Of a stretch of 64,000 nt of DNA, positions 35,546-43,605 are shown piece by piece; within the stretch, counting starts at the first letter, position 1; every line of letters starts with the position of its first letter. The stretch spans positions 1,364,001 through 1,428,000 of the forward strand of contig NC_020829.1 of NCBI RefSeq assembly GCF_000349845.1. The letters are read 5' to 3'. The translations under genes and the position numbers were made by a program. Origin of the DNA: Pseudomonas sp. ATCC 13867. Lineage in GTDB: Bacteria > Pseudomonadota > Gammaproteobacteria > Pseudomonadales > Pseudomonadaceae. A model generated the notes under the pieces. That model saw only the letters and a list, made by a program, of their open reading frames with translations. It was not told the origin of the DNA and ran no database searches.

Positions 35546-36322
35546 CTACAGGCGCACCGCTCCTGCGCTGGCCGGCAAATGTCGGCGGGCCATCCACAGA
35601 TTCGACAGGGCGAACAGCGTCACCATCTGTGCGGCATTCTTGGCCAATCCGCGAAAGCGCACCTTGGTGTAGCCGAACTGCCGCTTGATCACGCGGAACG
35701 GGTGCTCGACCTTCGCCCGTACCTGAGTCTTGGCTTTCTCGATTTTACGGATCGTCTTGTACAAGACACTGCACTTGCCATGCTTCTTGTAGGTGCTGCG
35801 CCGAGCCGCGATCTGCCAGATGACTGGGCGCCCTTCATGTTCAGGGCGCTTTTCGACCCCGATACAGCCGGCATCGGCACACACCACGTTCTCCTCGCCG
35901 TGCAGCAACTTGTCGACCTGAGTGACGTCCGCAACATTCGCCGCCATGACCACCACGCTGTGCACCAGGCCCGATTCATCGTCGGCACCAATGTGCGCTT
36001 TCGCGCCGAAGTAATATTGGTTGCCCTTCCGGGTTGGGTGCATCTCCGGGTCGCGTTTGCCGTCCTGATTCTTGGTCGAGCTGGGCGCATGGATCGGCGT
36101 CGCATCGACGATAGCGCCCTGGCGCAGTGACAGGCCCCGGTCACCCGGATAGCCATTGATCACCGCCAGAATCCCCGCCGCCAACTCGTGTTTCTCCAGC
36201 AAATGGCGGAAGTCGAGGAGGGTGGTTTCGTCGCGGATGCGTTCCAGCTTCAGGCCGGCGAACTGGCGTAGGATGGTCGTCTCATAGAGTGCTTCCTCCA
36301 TTGCCGGATCGCTGTCACTGTA
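35546..36322 (-). pseudogene. IS5-family transposase, N-terminally truncated
   Basis: Similarity to IS5-family DDE transposases starts at YSDSDPAMEEALYE and runs to the normal C terminus. It includes ETTLLDFRHLLEKHELA, IVDATPIHAPSSTKNQDGKRDPEMHPTRKGNQYYFG, the second Asp in CADAG, and Glu in KVEHPFRVIKRQFGYTKVRFRGLAKN. The first 60-70 residues of a normal transposase are absent; the frame continues upstream into unrelated sequence. In the second catalytic block the usual ADAGYQG Tyr is Cys. No matched terminal inverted repeats were found, so the element looks immobile. It marks the junction between the redox operon and the T6SS island. Confidence 0.8.
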
Positions 36323-36495
36323 ATGCTGGTGATTGGGTGGCCGATGCTCGGACAGGATGCTGATCCCTGGCGTAGTCTGCCTGGAGTGACTGCTGACACG
36401 CAGGTGGTTGTGGTAGACCTCCACTACTTGCTCGGTGGCCCGCACATCTACTTGTTGTTGCACGAGCCGGCTCGGTATGGGCCATTCGGCTGCAC
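36323..36495. other. Sequence between IS5 remnant and hypothetical genes
   Basis: Short open frames occur here on both strands, but no family is recognised. The sequence replaces what should be the 5' part of the transposase. Confidence 0.35.
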
Positions 36496-36972
36496 GTGCA
36501 TGACGTGGCCGTAACACAAGCACTGGCGTTGCGCCTGATCCGGCAATACCTCATGCCGCTGCTCGATCCAGATCACTGGCACCTGCTGCACAAGGAGCGC
36601 AGGGCAACCTGGAATGGCATCTGGATGATTTGCGCGGAGCTGGGCTTCCTCATGGGGAAGTCGAACGATCCGCTGCTGACTGAGCTGCGCATCGCCGTCG
36701 AGGTGATTCACTCGCACACCACCCTGCCGCCGCGGACATTCACATTCCCTACTGTCGTCGAGGTCACTTACTTCATCAGCCTGTGCAACCAGTTGCGGAT
36801 GCCGGTACAGAGCCAGGTTCGTTTGGACAGCGGGCTACAAGTTGATCCGTTCAACTTCTGCACGCTGTGCTGGAGGCATCCTCTGCCAGGGCGGAAGTTA
36901 TGCGTGGAACATTCTCCCAGCTCTCCGCGGCGGGCGAATGCAGACGGACAGCGCGCTGCCGCTGCTCGGTGA
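36496..36972 (+). CDS. Hypothetical protein with a Cys-rich C-terminal segment
   Basis: The frame gives 158 residues from a GTG (MHDVAVTQALALRLIRQYLMP); a GTG three codons later is equally possible. It is helical and contains FCTLCWRHPLPGRKLCVEH, a CxxC...CxxH pattern that could bind zinc. I do not recognise the family. It ends 10 bases before a second hypothetical gene whose N-terminal part, read in the overlapping frame, continues in similar style, so the pair may be one gene split by a frameshift near 36940. Confidence 0.5.
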   Translation: MHDVAVTQALALRLIRQYLMPLLDPDHWHLLHKERRATWNGIWMICAELGFLMGKSNDPLLTELRIAVEVIHSHTTLPPRTFTFPTVVEVTYFISLCNQLRMPVQSQVRLDSGLQVDPFNFCTLCWRHPLPGRKLCVEHSPSSPRRANADGQRAAAAR

Positions 36973-36982
36973 GGGGCAGCTA

Positions 36983-37228
36983 ATGCTGAACGATGAGAAT
37001 GCGGTTGAGGCACTGCTGGGCCTGCTGCATAACCCGGAAGGCCTATCGCCCAAGGCGCAGCAGTTCTATCGACAGATCAACCAGCAGTTGTGCACCTATC
37101 CCATTCTTATCTGGCCGATGCTGATTCGCGCGGAAGGCTGGTTGCAGAGCCGAAAGAAAATGCGGGAAAAATGGGGCGGGAAACGTCCTGGGGCCGGGCG
37201 GCCTCCAGGACGGGCAAAGGATGAGTAA
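36983..37228 (+). CDS. Small hypothetical protein ending in a basic Gly/Pro-rich tail
   Basis: The ATG after GAGGGGCAGCTA gives an 81-residue protein (MLNDENAVEALLGLLHNPEGLSPKAQQFYRQINQQL...) ending KKMREKWGGKRPGAGRPPGRAKDE. The open frame extends 45 codons further upstream and overlaps the previous gene. The GGKRPGAGRPP tail occurs in many small mobile-element proteins. Function unknown. It converges with the minus-strand T6SS island, touching it at 37228/37229. Confidence 0.5.
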   Translation: MLNDENAVEALLGLLHNPEGLSPKAQQFYRQINQQLCTYPILIWPMLIRAEGWLQSRKKMREKWGGKRPGAGRPPGRAKDE

Positions 37229-37534
37229 CTACTTGGCCATATACTGGTCAACCAACGGGCGCAGCTCACGATTGTGCTTGCCGTAGGTCCGCAACGCTTG
37301 CTGGTAGACCGTCACATCAGCGCCTGGCAGGGCATATTCAACGTCGAAGACCTCCTGCTGCAAGGCTTCCCAAGAGGCGATCAATTCCGCATCCGGCAGG
37401 GGGCGCTGGCTCTCGGCATGAATCAGGTAGGTCAGCGTGGCGAACAAGAAGTGGAGTGTATCCTCAACGCCCTCCAGCAGCTCCAGGCATTGGCGCTGGT
37501 TCATCCTCTGGGTTTCGGCACCCGGCAGCAGCAT
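37229..37534 (-). CDS. Small hypothetical protein at the end of the T6SS effector island
   Basis: The 101-residue protein starts at an ATG with GGGAG 6 bases upstream (a second ATG 10 codons in lacks spacing). It is helical and acidic (EDTLHFLFATLTYLIHAESQRPLPDAELIASWEALQQEVFDVEYALPG), with no export signal. It follows the DUF3396 gene by 36 bases on the same strand. A second immunity or accessory protein is plausible from position; no family recognised. Confidence 0.65.
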   Translation of the reverse strand: MLLPGAETQRMNQRQCLELLEGVEDTLHFLFATLTYLIHAESQRPLPDAELIASWEALQQEVFDVEYALPGADVTVYQQALRTYGKHNRELRPLVDQYMAK

Positions 37535-37570
37535 GTTGATCTCCCTGTTTACGGCGTTGTGACGGCCGTT

Positions 37571-38656
37571 CTACAGGCGCCCCGGCAGGGTATTCGTGGC
37601 ATCCAGATACGGTTCGTTGCTGAGCAGTTTGGCACGCCAGGCAGGGATATCGCTCTCATCCACATCCAAGCGCTTGAGCCACTGATCGGCCGACCAGCCG
37701 ACCAGCCGCAATTCGCCGTCATGCGAGCCGCCGTGCAGCGAACCTACGGTTTCGTAGCGGATGCCTTTGAGCACGTGGTTCAGCAACACATAAGCAGCCG
37801 GTTTCGGGTCTTCGCCATCCCCCCCTGACGGGTAAGCCCCGGCCTGTATCACCACACCGGCGCCGTAGTCGTAGAAGGCGAAATGACTGGACGGCAGCTG
37901 TGCACGCAGTGCCTCCATGCCACCAGCCAGTTCCAGACGTGCGTGATCGAGTAGGGTCAGCCAACTGACGGTCTTGATCTTGGTCGGTTTGAACTCAGGA
38001 ATATTGGCCAACAGACCGGCTGTTCCTACATCCAATCCCGGCATCCGTGCGGCCATAAAGGTTTCGGTGGGCTCGTTGTTGTCTCGGCTGGTAGGCGAAA
38101 GGTTGTAAGCGTGCCCGGCATAGCCTTGCTCCGGAGCCAGTCGACGTGCGACGTCAAGGAATAGGCGTAGGAAATTCAGCGGGTTCTGCTCCTGGTACAG
38201 CAGCGGCACAGAGAACTCCAGCACGCTTAGATCGCGCCCAATCCTCGCTTCCCATGCAGATTGGCCAAAAATTTCAAAGTGCCAATCAGGAGCATCAATC
38301 GACTGCTTGCCACTGCTGTAGTAGAAGCTCAGTGGATAATCCTCATCCATGCTGAACAACATTTCACGCAATGGCTTTGCGTCACTGTATGCAGTCAGCG
38401 GCTTACCCTCTGGCGGCTCTTCGCGCCAAAGCCAGGTGAGGTGCGGCTCGGCCTGACGCTTGAACTCATCGAAGCACTGGCATAATGCTTCGCGCACCAG
38501 AGGGGTATGGGCTTCCTTGAAATAGAGCGTGCCCCGCAGGCAGAGCACGGCGCCGATATAGTCCTCGGGGCCGCCTTTCATCAGCAGGTTGCCGGGCATC
38601 TCCAGCAGATGGGGGTGTTTGGCCAGCTCTTCGGCCAGGTTGAATTTCGGTTCCAT
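37571..38656 (-). CDS. DUF3396 protein, probable T6SS immunity protein
   Basis: The 361-residue cytoplasmic protein starts MEPKFNLAEELAKHPHLLEMPGNLLMKGGPEDYIGAVLCLRGTLYFKEAHTPLVREAL with GGAG upstream. It contains the family pieces FSYYSSGKQSIDAPDWHFEIFGQ (read here as LSFYYSSGKQS) and GTAGLLANIPEFKPTKIKTVSWLTLLD. DUF3396 proteins are annotated as a type VI immunity family and are found directly after secreted nucleases or lipases. Here the gene follows the VRR-NUC gene by 15 bases on the same strand, the usual effector-immunity order. Confidence 0.8.
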   Translation of the reverse strand: MEPKFNLAEELAKHPHLLEMPGNLLMKGGPEDYIGAVLCLRGTLYFKEAHTPLVREALCQCFDEFKRQAEPHLTWLWREEPPEGKPLTAYSDAKPLREMLFSMDEDYPLSFYYSSGKQSIDAPDWHFEIFGQSAWEARIGRDLSVLEFSVPLLYQEQNPLNFLRLFLDVARRLAPEQGYAGHAYNLSPTSRDNNEPTETFMAARMPGLDVGTAGLLANIPEFKPTKIKTVSWLTLLDHARLELAGGMEALRAQLPSSHFAFYDYGAGVVIQAGAYPSGGDGEDPKPAAYVLLNHVLKGIRYETVGSLHGGSHDGELRLVGWSADQWLKRLDVDESDIPAWRAKLLSNEPYLDATNTLPGRL

Positions 38657-38671
38657 GAGTGTTTCTCCGAA

Positions 38672-39373
38672 TCAATAGGCCGGGATCATGGGGCGTGGGG
38701 AACGGCCACGAGTCAGGAAGTACACCACGCCACTAGCGATGGCGGTAGCCCACCCCAGCTCCTCTACGGGTACCTTGGACTGCTGATTTTCCTGGCTGCA
38801 GTCGCAGTCGGTAGACTGCATCTCGACGACCTTATTTTTACTGCCGGCGATGGCACCGTAGGCGTCACTCTGCCTCGCATTACGCTGATCGGGTGGAAAC
38901 TTCATCTCCACCACCTGCTTGATATTGTCCTGGGTCGGCGGCTTGCTGGGGTCCTTGACGATTACCACGTCGGGCCGGCGAATCATGCCGCGACCAGGCT
39001 TGAACGGAGGATGCTCTGGATCTTCATCCCAATACTTGCTGATCCAGCCCGGAATCCAACCATGCGGGCTGCTGCCGGTCTGGCTGTCGAGGATCGGCTG
39101 CGGCGGGTTCTTGGTCATGTCGTAACTGACCTCGGGCTTGTACGGGCTACGCCCCTGGAGGATTTCGTCCAACTCCCCCAGACGTTGAGCCACGCAGGCC
39201 TGCTTGAGGTTCTTGCCATCTTGGCTGACGTTGGGTGTGCTGCTGCAATAGCAGATCGCCGAGCACAACACCTTCTTGTCCTGTGGATCGAGCTTGGGCT
39301 CCAGGATGCCAACGGGGTTGGTCTTGCCTTCGGGGCTCATGCCGCCCTGAGCGAGGCTGGGCTGATCGCTCAT
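38672..39373 (-). CDS. VRR-NUC nuclease, candidate T6SS effector
   Basis: I start at MSDQPSLAQGGMSPEGKTNP, whose ATG overlaps the stop of the PAAR reading frame (ATGA) and has GGAGGCG upstream. The 233-residue protein has a Cys-rich front part (CSAICYCSSTPN...ACVAQRLGEL) and a PD-(D/E)xK nuclease core of the VRR-NUC type: RRPDVVIVKDPSKPP near residue 127 and VVEMKFPPDQRNARQSDAYGAIAG near 151, giving D...ExK. A hydrophobic segment near the C terminus (GWATAIASGVVYFLTRG) may be a translocation or membrane element. VRR-NUC effectors (TseV group) cause DNA breaks in recipient cells. Confidence 0.85.
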   Translation of the reverse strand: MSDQPSLAQGGMSPEGKTNPVGILEPKLDPQDKKVLCSAICYCSSTPNVSQDGKNLKQACVAQRLGELDEILQGRSPYKPEVSYDMTKNPPQPILDSQTGSSPHGWIPGWISKYWDEDPEHPPFKPGRGMIRRPDVVIVKDPSKPPTQDNIKQVVEMKFPPDQRNARQSDAYGAIAGSKNKVVEMQSTDCDCSQENQQSKVPVEELGWATAIASGVVYFLTRGRSPRPMIPAY

Positions 39374-39892
39374 GCTTCGCCTCCCTGCATCAGGTCGATC
39401 TGGATAGACTCCGACGCCTCGTGGTTGATCCACGAGGTCATGCCTTCGGCATCTGTGGCATCGAGCGCGCTCCAACCACCACTCGACCAGACCTTTACCC
39501 TACGTCCGGCAATGGGCTTACCGGTTTCCTGGTCAATGAGCTGGAAGCGCCCGGAATACGGTGCCGTGACGCTGGATAGCGGGGTGATTGGCGTAAAGGG
39601 GGCGGGAGTGAATACATCACCGATGATGACGGTCCCCGAGCCACCAATGATCACGTTGCCGTGGGCACCGACCGATGCTGCCCAGGGTGGCAGCGGGCTG
39701 GCCGTTGATGAACACCGTCGCTGAAACAGCTGACGCTATGGGGCTTCCGCAAGCAGAAGCATCGCCCTGTCGTGCAGCAGGCAGGCCGTCAAACACGACG
39801 TCAGGAGAACCTTGGGCTATGGGGTTGGTGCCATGCCCCGGTATTGGGCAGGCTGTAGGATCGGTGGCGCGGGCGGCGGGTTTTCCACTCAT
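39370..39892 (-). pseudogene. PAAR-domain spike protein gene broken by a 4-bp tandem duplication
   Basis: The N-terminal frame (39892 to 39617) is MSGKPAARATDPTACPIPGHGTNPIAQGSPDVVFDGLPAARQGDASACG...TVFINGQPAATLGSIG, a typical PAAR repeat. It then goes out of frame. The second frame (39654 to 39370) supplies the missing end: HGNVIIGGSGTVIIGDVFTPAPF and a C-terminal beta domain. Between them CCGA is present twice in tandem (39668-39675, + strand). Removing one copy leaves 519 bases, exactly 173 codons, and restores GSIGAHGNVIIGGSG. PAAR proteins tip the T6SS spike and carry the effector, so the break should block delivery unless translation restarts at the GTG at 39654. Confidence 0.87.
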
Positions 39893-40398
39893 GTGCGAAT
39901 CCTTGCATCAGCGAGATGATGGTCAGTCGCTTATGAGCGACATGTCACGCGCGAAAGTAACAGAGCTGGGGTGTGCAACTTCTTGCTCGCCTCGCCTGCA
40001 GCTCGCATAAATACGATGCAGCATGACTTTGTAACTTTTTTATTCATGGCTGGCTGAGTGGAGTAGCCGCCTCTCGCTGTTGCGGGGTGGGTCAGAATCA
40101 CTGGAACAAAGTGTCAGAATCACCAGCGCCTACACTTTAGCTATCAGGAATAGCCGTGTAGGTACGCCTGCGGCGAGCAGAAACCCTCGAATCAACCATC
40201 AAACCTGAGCCCGGACGCTCAGCTAATCGCCGAAAGGCAACTTGAAGTGGCTTGCAGCCACTTCGAATGCTGGCGCACCTGGCCGGCTGGCTGCCGCAGA
40301 ACCGCCTTTTTCAACAGAATCCACCCTAAGCGGACGTCAGGCATAGCACTCGCTGTTGTTAAGGCTGGATGCCTGCTGCAGGCCGATGGCCGGCCATC
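39893..40398. other. 506-base intergenic region with a perfect hairpin
   Basis: No gene is supported. It contains the hairpin GAAGTGGCT-TGC-AGCCACTTC (40244-40264) and, near 40088-40122, a repeated word TCAGAATCAC(T/C) that looks like an insertion-sequence end. It separates the T6SS island from the Crp/Fnr regulator. Confidence 0.5.
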
Positions 40399-41112
40399 TC
40401 AGAAAGAACGCACCGCCGGGCTGGCCAGGTCCTGCAGGTAAGTGAGATCGCAAAGCAGCCATTGCCGTAGCCGGCCCTGGATGCGCCCCGCGTGCTGCCA
40501 GTCGGAGAGCAGCCGACTCAGGGATTCAGGACGAATGCCCAGGTGCGTGGCGAGCTGGCGCTGGCTGATCGGCAGATTGAGACACTCGCCCTGGCGACGG
40601 TGCAGGCCGAGCAGATAGGCGGCCAGGCGCTGGGAGGCGGAACTCGCCGTCAGCCAGTCGACCTCGTTGACCTGGCGGTAGAGGCGCAGGCTGAGGTTCT
40701 CCAGCATGCGCATGGCCAGCGGAGGATGGCCCTCGCAGGCCTTGCGCAGTGCATTGCGGCCCAGTCGGAAGAATTCGCCGCTGCCCTGGCTGCGGGCATT
40801 CATCGGGTAGCGGCCGTGGGGCATGAACATGGCCGCTTCGGCGATCAACTGACCTTCGCGGAACAGGTGGAAGACGCGCTCCTCGCCATCGCAGGTGAAG
40901 CGCAGCATTTCCACGCAACCATGCCGGACCAGCAGGAAATGCTCGGCGGGATCGCCCTCGCGGAACAGCAGCTTGCCGGCCCCGGCGCGGAGCAGTGCGG
41001 CTGACTCGCACAGGCCGGCCAAGAGCGCTTCCGGCAGGTCTGCGAACTGGGGCAGGGCACCCAGCAATCGCTGGCATTCACCAGGATCTGGGGCGAACTT
41101 AACATTTGTCAT
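40399..41112 (-). CDS. Crp/Fnr-family transcriptional regulator
   Basis: I start at MTNVKFAPDPGECQRLLGALPQFADLPE; the frame is open further upstream without similarity. The 237-residue protein has a cyclic-nucleotide-binding-like domain (GKLLFREGDPAEHFLLVRHGCVEMLRF...HLFREGQLIAEAAMF), a dimer helix and a winged helix (LPISQRQLATHLGIRPESLSRLLSDWQHAGRI). It lacks the N-terminal Fe-S cysteine cluster of Anr/Fnr and is closer to Dnr-type regulators, which may bind haem. It is divergent from the uptake operon, only 34 bases away, so it very probably regulates it. Confidence 0.88.
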   Translation of the reverse strand: MTNVKFAPDPGECQRLLGALPQFADLPEALLAGLCESAALLRAGAGKLLFREGDPAEHFLLVRHGCVEMLRFTCDGEERVFHLFREGQLIAEAAMFMPHGRYPMNARSQGSGEFFRLGRNALRKACEGHPPLAMRMLENLSLRLYRQVNEVDWLTASSASQRLAAYLLGLHRRQGECLNLPISQRQLATHLGIRPESLSRLLSDWQHAGRIQGRLRQWLLCDLTYLQDLASPAVRSF

Positions 41113-41141
41113 TCGCGATGAGCGTGCGGGCTGCAATGATT

Positions 41142-41168
41142 TGCGAATGAAGATAAGACTTATTCGCA
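41142..41168. promoter_or_regulatory. Dyad between Crp/Fnr gene and uptake operon
   Basis: TGCGAAT and ATTCGCA flank a 13-base centre in the gap and first codons of the operon. It is a candidate binding site for the adjacent Crp/Fnr protein but does not match the classical TTGAT-N4-ATCAA box. It overlaps the assigned start codon at 41147, which would imply direct occlusion. Confidence 0.4.
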
Positions 41169-42160
41169 TATCAATCAATCGGAGGCTCCCGCGCCTCTTC
41201 CTTTCACTTGCACTGGTCGCCGGCACCTGTCTGGCGTCACCGGCCGGCATGGCCCGGGAAAAGGTGTTGCGGTTGGGTGGCCCCGGCGCGGTGGTCAGCT
41301 TCCCGCTGCTACACATGGTGGAAACCAATGCCCTGGCGGATCACGCCGAGCGTGTCGAATTCCGCCTCTGGCAGAACCCCGATCAGTTGCGCGTGCTGCT
41401 GGCCAAGAACGAACTCGACTACAGCGCCGCTCCGGTGAACCTGCCGGCGCTGATGGCTGGGCGCGGGCAGCCCGTGCGGCTGCTCAACGTCTCGGTGTGG
41501 GGAATCATCTGGCTGGTGAGCCGCGACCCACAGGTGAAAGGTTTCGCCGACCTCGCCGGCAAGGACGTGGTGCTGCCTTTCCAGCGCGACCTGCCGGCGA
41601 TCCTGATCGATGAGCTGTTGCTCAGCCATGGCCTGAAGCCGGGCAAGGACCTGACGCTGCGCCCGGTCCGCGACGGCCAGGACGCCCAGGCGCTGCTGCT
41701 GGCAGGTCGCGCCGATCACGCCCTGCTGGTGGAGCCGGCGGTGTCCCTGCTGCTCTGGCGCAACCGCAGCGAGGGCGGGGCGCCGCTCTACCGCGTGCAG
41801 AGCCTGGAGAACGCTTGGAAGCAGGCTTTCCCGCAACAGCCCGAACTGCCCCAGGCAGGACTGATGAGCAGCCCGCAGCGCGCCGAAGACGGCGAGTTGG
41901 CACGCGCCGTGGAGGCCGCCTACGCCAAGTCCGCTCGCTGGTGCAGTACGCAGCCGCGGGACTGCGCGGAGCTGGTGCATCGGCACCTGCCGCACCTGCC
42001 GGTGGAAGCGGTCGAGGAGTCCATCCGCGTCACGCGCCTGGACAGTGTGGCCGCCAGCGCCGCGCGCGGGCCGCTGGAGGCGCTGTTCGGCCTGATCGCC
42101 GAACGCCATCCGCAGGCCATCGGTGGCTCCATGCCACCTGCCAGCTTCTATGGGCCGTGA
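41147..42160 (+). CDS. NitT/TauT-type ABC transporter substrate-binding protein
   Basis: The 337-residue protein has an N-terminal export signal (RRLPRLFLSLALVAGTCLASPAGMA) and an NMT1/SsuA-like fold (VLRLGGPGAVVSFPLLHMVE, DYSAAPVNLPALMAGRG, GFADLAGKDVVLPFQRDLPAILIDELLLSHGL). No good ribosome site precedes the ATG, so the start is the least certain part. It begins a five-gene run with permease, ATPase, a small membrane protein and a TonB-dependent receptor. The ligand is unknown; family members bind taurine, nitrate, thiamine precursors or riboflavin. Confidence 0.85.
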   Translation: MKIRLIRISINRRLPRLFLSLALVAGTCLASPAGMAREKVLRLGGPGAVVSFPLLHMVETNALADHAERVEFRLWQNPDQLRVLLAKNELDYSAAPVNLPALMAGRGQPVRLLNVSVWGIIWLVSRDPQVKGFADLAGKDVVLPFQRDLPAILIDELLLSHGLKPGKDLTLRPVRDGQDAQALLLAGRADHALLVEPAVSLLLWRNRSEGGAPLYRVQSLENAWKQAFPQQPELPQAGLMSSPQRAEDGELARAVEAAYAKSARWCSTQPRDCAELVHRHLPHLPVEAVEESIRVTRLDSVAASAARGPLEALFGLIAERHPQAIGGSMPPASFYGP

Positions 42161-42161
42161 G

Positions 42162-42923
42162 ATGAGCCGAATGACTTCCCGACGCTGGGCCGTGCTGGGT
42201 GGCGCCTTGTTGCTGGTGGGCTGGCAACTGCTGGCGATGCGCCTGGGCTCGCTGCTCATGGCAACTCCCTGGCAGACGCTGCAAGCCATGGCTCGCCTGC
42301 CTTTCGAGGCCGACTTCCGTCTTCAAGCCGGAACCAGTCTGCTGCGTATCGTGCTGGGCGTTGGCCTGGGTTGCCTGCTGGGCTTCTGCCTGGGCCTGCT
42401 GGCCGGGCTGGACGCTCGTGTACGTGGCCTGCTGGAGCCGCTGCGCTGGCTGCTGATGTCGGTGCCGCCGGTGGTGGTCGTGGTGCTGGCGATGCTCTGG
42501 GTCGGGCTCGGCTCGGCCATGGTGGTGCTGATCAGCGTTCTCATGCTGGCGCCGGGCATGTACGTGAACACCGTCAAAGGCATGCAGATGGTCGACCGCG
42601 GCCTGCTGGAGATGGCGCGGGTCTACCGCTTCAGTCCCTGGCAGAAGTTGCGGCGGCTCTACATCCCTTCACTGACCGCGCCGCTTGGAGCGGCACTGTT
42701 GATCGCCACCTGCGGCGGCGTGCGCCTGGTGGTGATGGCTGAAGTGCTTGGCGCGGAAAGTGGAGCCGGTTTCGCGCTGGCTAACGCGCGCAGCACGTTC
42801 GACAGCGCCGGGCTGTATGCCTGGACTCTGCTGATCCTGCTGTTGGTCGCTGCACTGGAGTTCCTCCTGCTGCAGCCGCTGCAGCGGCGCATGGGCCGTT
42901 GGCAGGAGGCCGCCCATGCTTGA
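42162..42923 (+). CDS. ABC transporter permease (BPD type)
   Basis: The 253-residue protein starts MSRMTSRRWAVLGGALLLVGWQ, one base after the binding-protein stop. It has about six membrane spans and the permease EAA loop (LLEMARVYRFSPWQKLRRLYIPSLTAPLGAALLIA) near residue 150. The start choice follows the short gap and the first membrane span. It forms the inner-membrane channel of the importer with the ATPase that overlaps it by 8 bases. Confidence 0.9.
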   Translation: MSRMTSRRWAVLGGALLLVGWQLLAMRLGSLLMATPWQTLQAMARLPFEADFRLQAGTSLLRIVLGVGLGCLLGFCLGLLAGLDARVRGLLEPLRWLLMSVPPVVVVVLAMLWVGLGSAMVVLISVLMLAPGMYVNTVKGMQMVDRGLLEMARVYRFSPWQKLRRLYIPSLTAPLGAALLIATCGGVRLVVMAEVLGAESGAGFALANARSTFDSAGLYAWTLLILLLVAALEFLLLQPLQRRMGRWQEAAHA

Positions 42924-43605
42924 GTGGTACGGAGTCGATCTGCTGTTGGGCGAACGGCGCGTACTCGCCGACGCTTCCCTACGCCTGCTACCCGGTGAGC
43001 GGGTTGGCATTCTCGGGCCCAGTGGCGCCGGCAAGAGCAGCCTGTTGCGCCTGGCGGCCGGCCTGCTGAGGCCCCATCGGGGGCAAGCGGACAACGGATT
43101 CCGCCATCCCGTGCTGGCCTTCCAGGAGCCGCGCCTGCTGCCCTGGTGCCGGGTTGCGGAGAACCTGGAAATCCCCCTGCGCGCCATCGGCCACGAGCGT
43201 GCAACGGCGCGTCGGCTGGCCAGCCATTGGCTGGAGCGCGTCGGCCTCGCCGGGCATGAGGGTGCCTGGCCGAATCAGCTGTCCGGCGGCATGGCCCAGC
43301 GTGTTGCCCTGGCTCGCGCGTTCGCGGTCGAGCCGGACCTGCTGCTGCTCGACGAGCCATTCAGCGCGCTGGACCCGGCCCTGCGCGAATCCCTGCTCGA
43401 TCTCTGCCGCGACTGGTTAGCCAGCTCGGGTGCGGCCCTGCTGTGCGTCAGCCACCACCCCGGCGAGCTGGTCGGCCTCGTCGAGCGCTTCGTGCTGGTC
43501 AACGACGGCGCGCTTCGCCCATTCGACCTCAGTGGACACACCGCCGAACAAGCGGCGGCGGTCCTTCATCAGACCCTGCTGGCCCTGGAGATACCCGCGC
43601 CATGA
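42916..43605 (+). CDS. ABC transporter ATPase (NitT/TauT type)
   Basis: The 229-residue protein contains Walker A GPSGAGKSS (residues about 34-42), Q-loop AFQEPRLLPW, signature LSGGMAQRVALARAF, Walker B LLLLDEPFSALD and H-loop CVSHHP. It is slightly shorter than SsuB/TauB (about 250). It overlaps the permease gene by 8 bases and the next membrane protein gene by 4, indicating one transcript. Confidence 0.93.
   Translation: MLEWYGVDLLLGERRVLADASLRLLPGERVGILGPSGAGKSSLLRLAAGLLRPHRGQADNGFRHPVLAFQEPRLLPWCRVAENLEIPLRAIGHERATARRLASHWLERVGLAGHEGAWPNQLSGGMAQRVALARAFAVEPDLLLLDEPFSALDPALRESLLDLCRDWLASSGAALLCVSHHPGELVGLVERFVLVNDGALRPFDLSGHTAEQAAAVLHQTLLALEIPAP

Noticed and set aside
40088..40122. Repeated word TCAGAATCAC as an IS21-like end
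   Set aside because: Two close copies only, no partner end or transposase nearby; could be chance.
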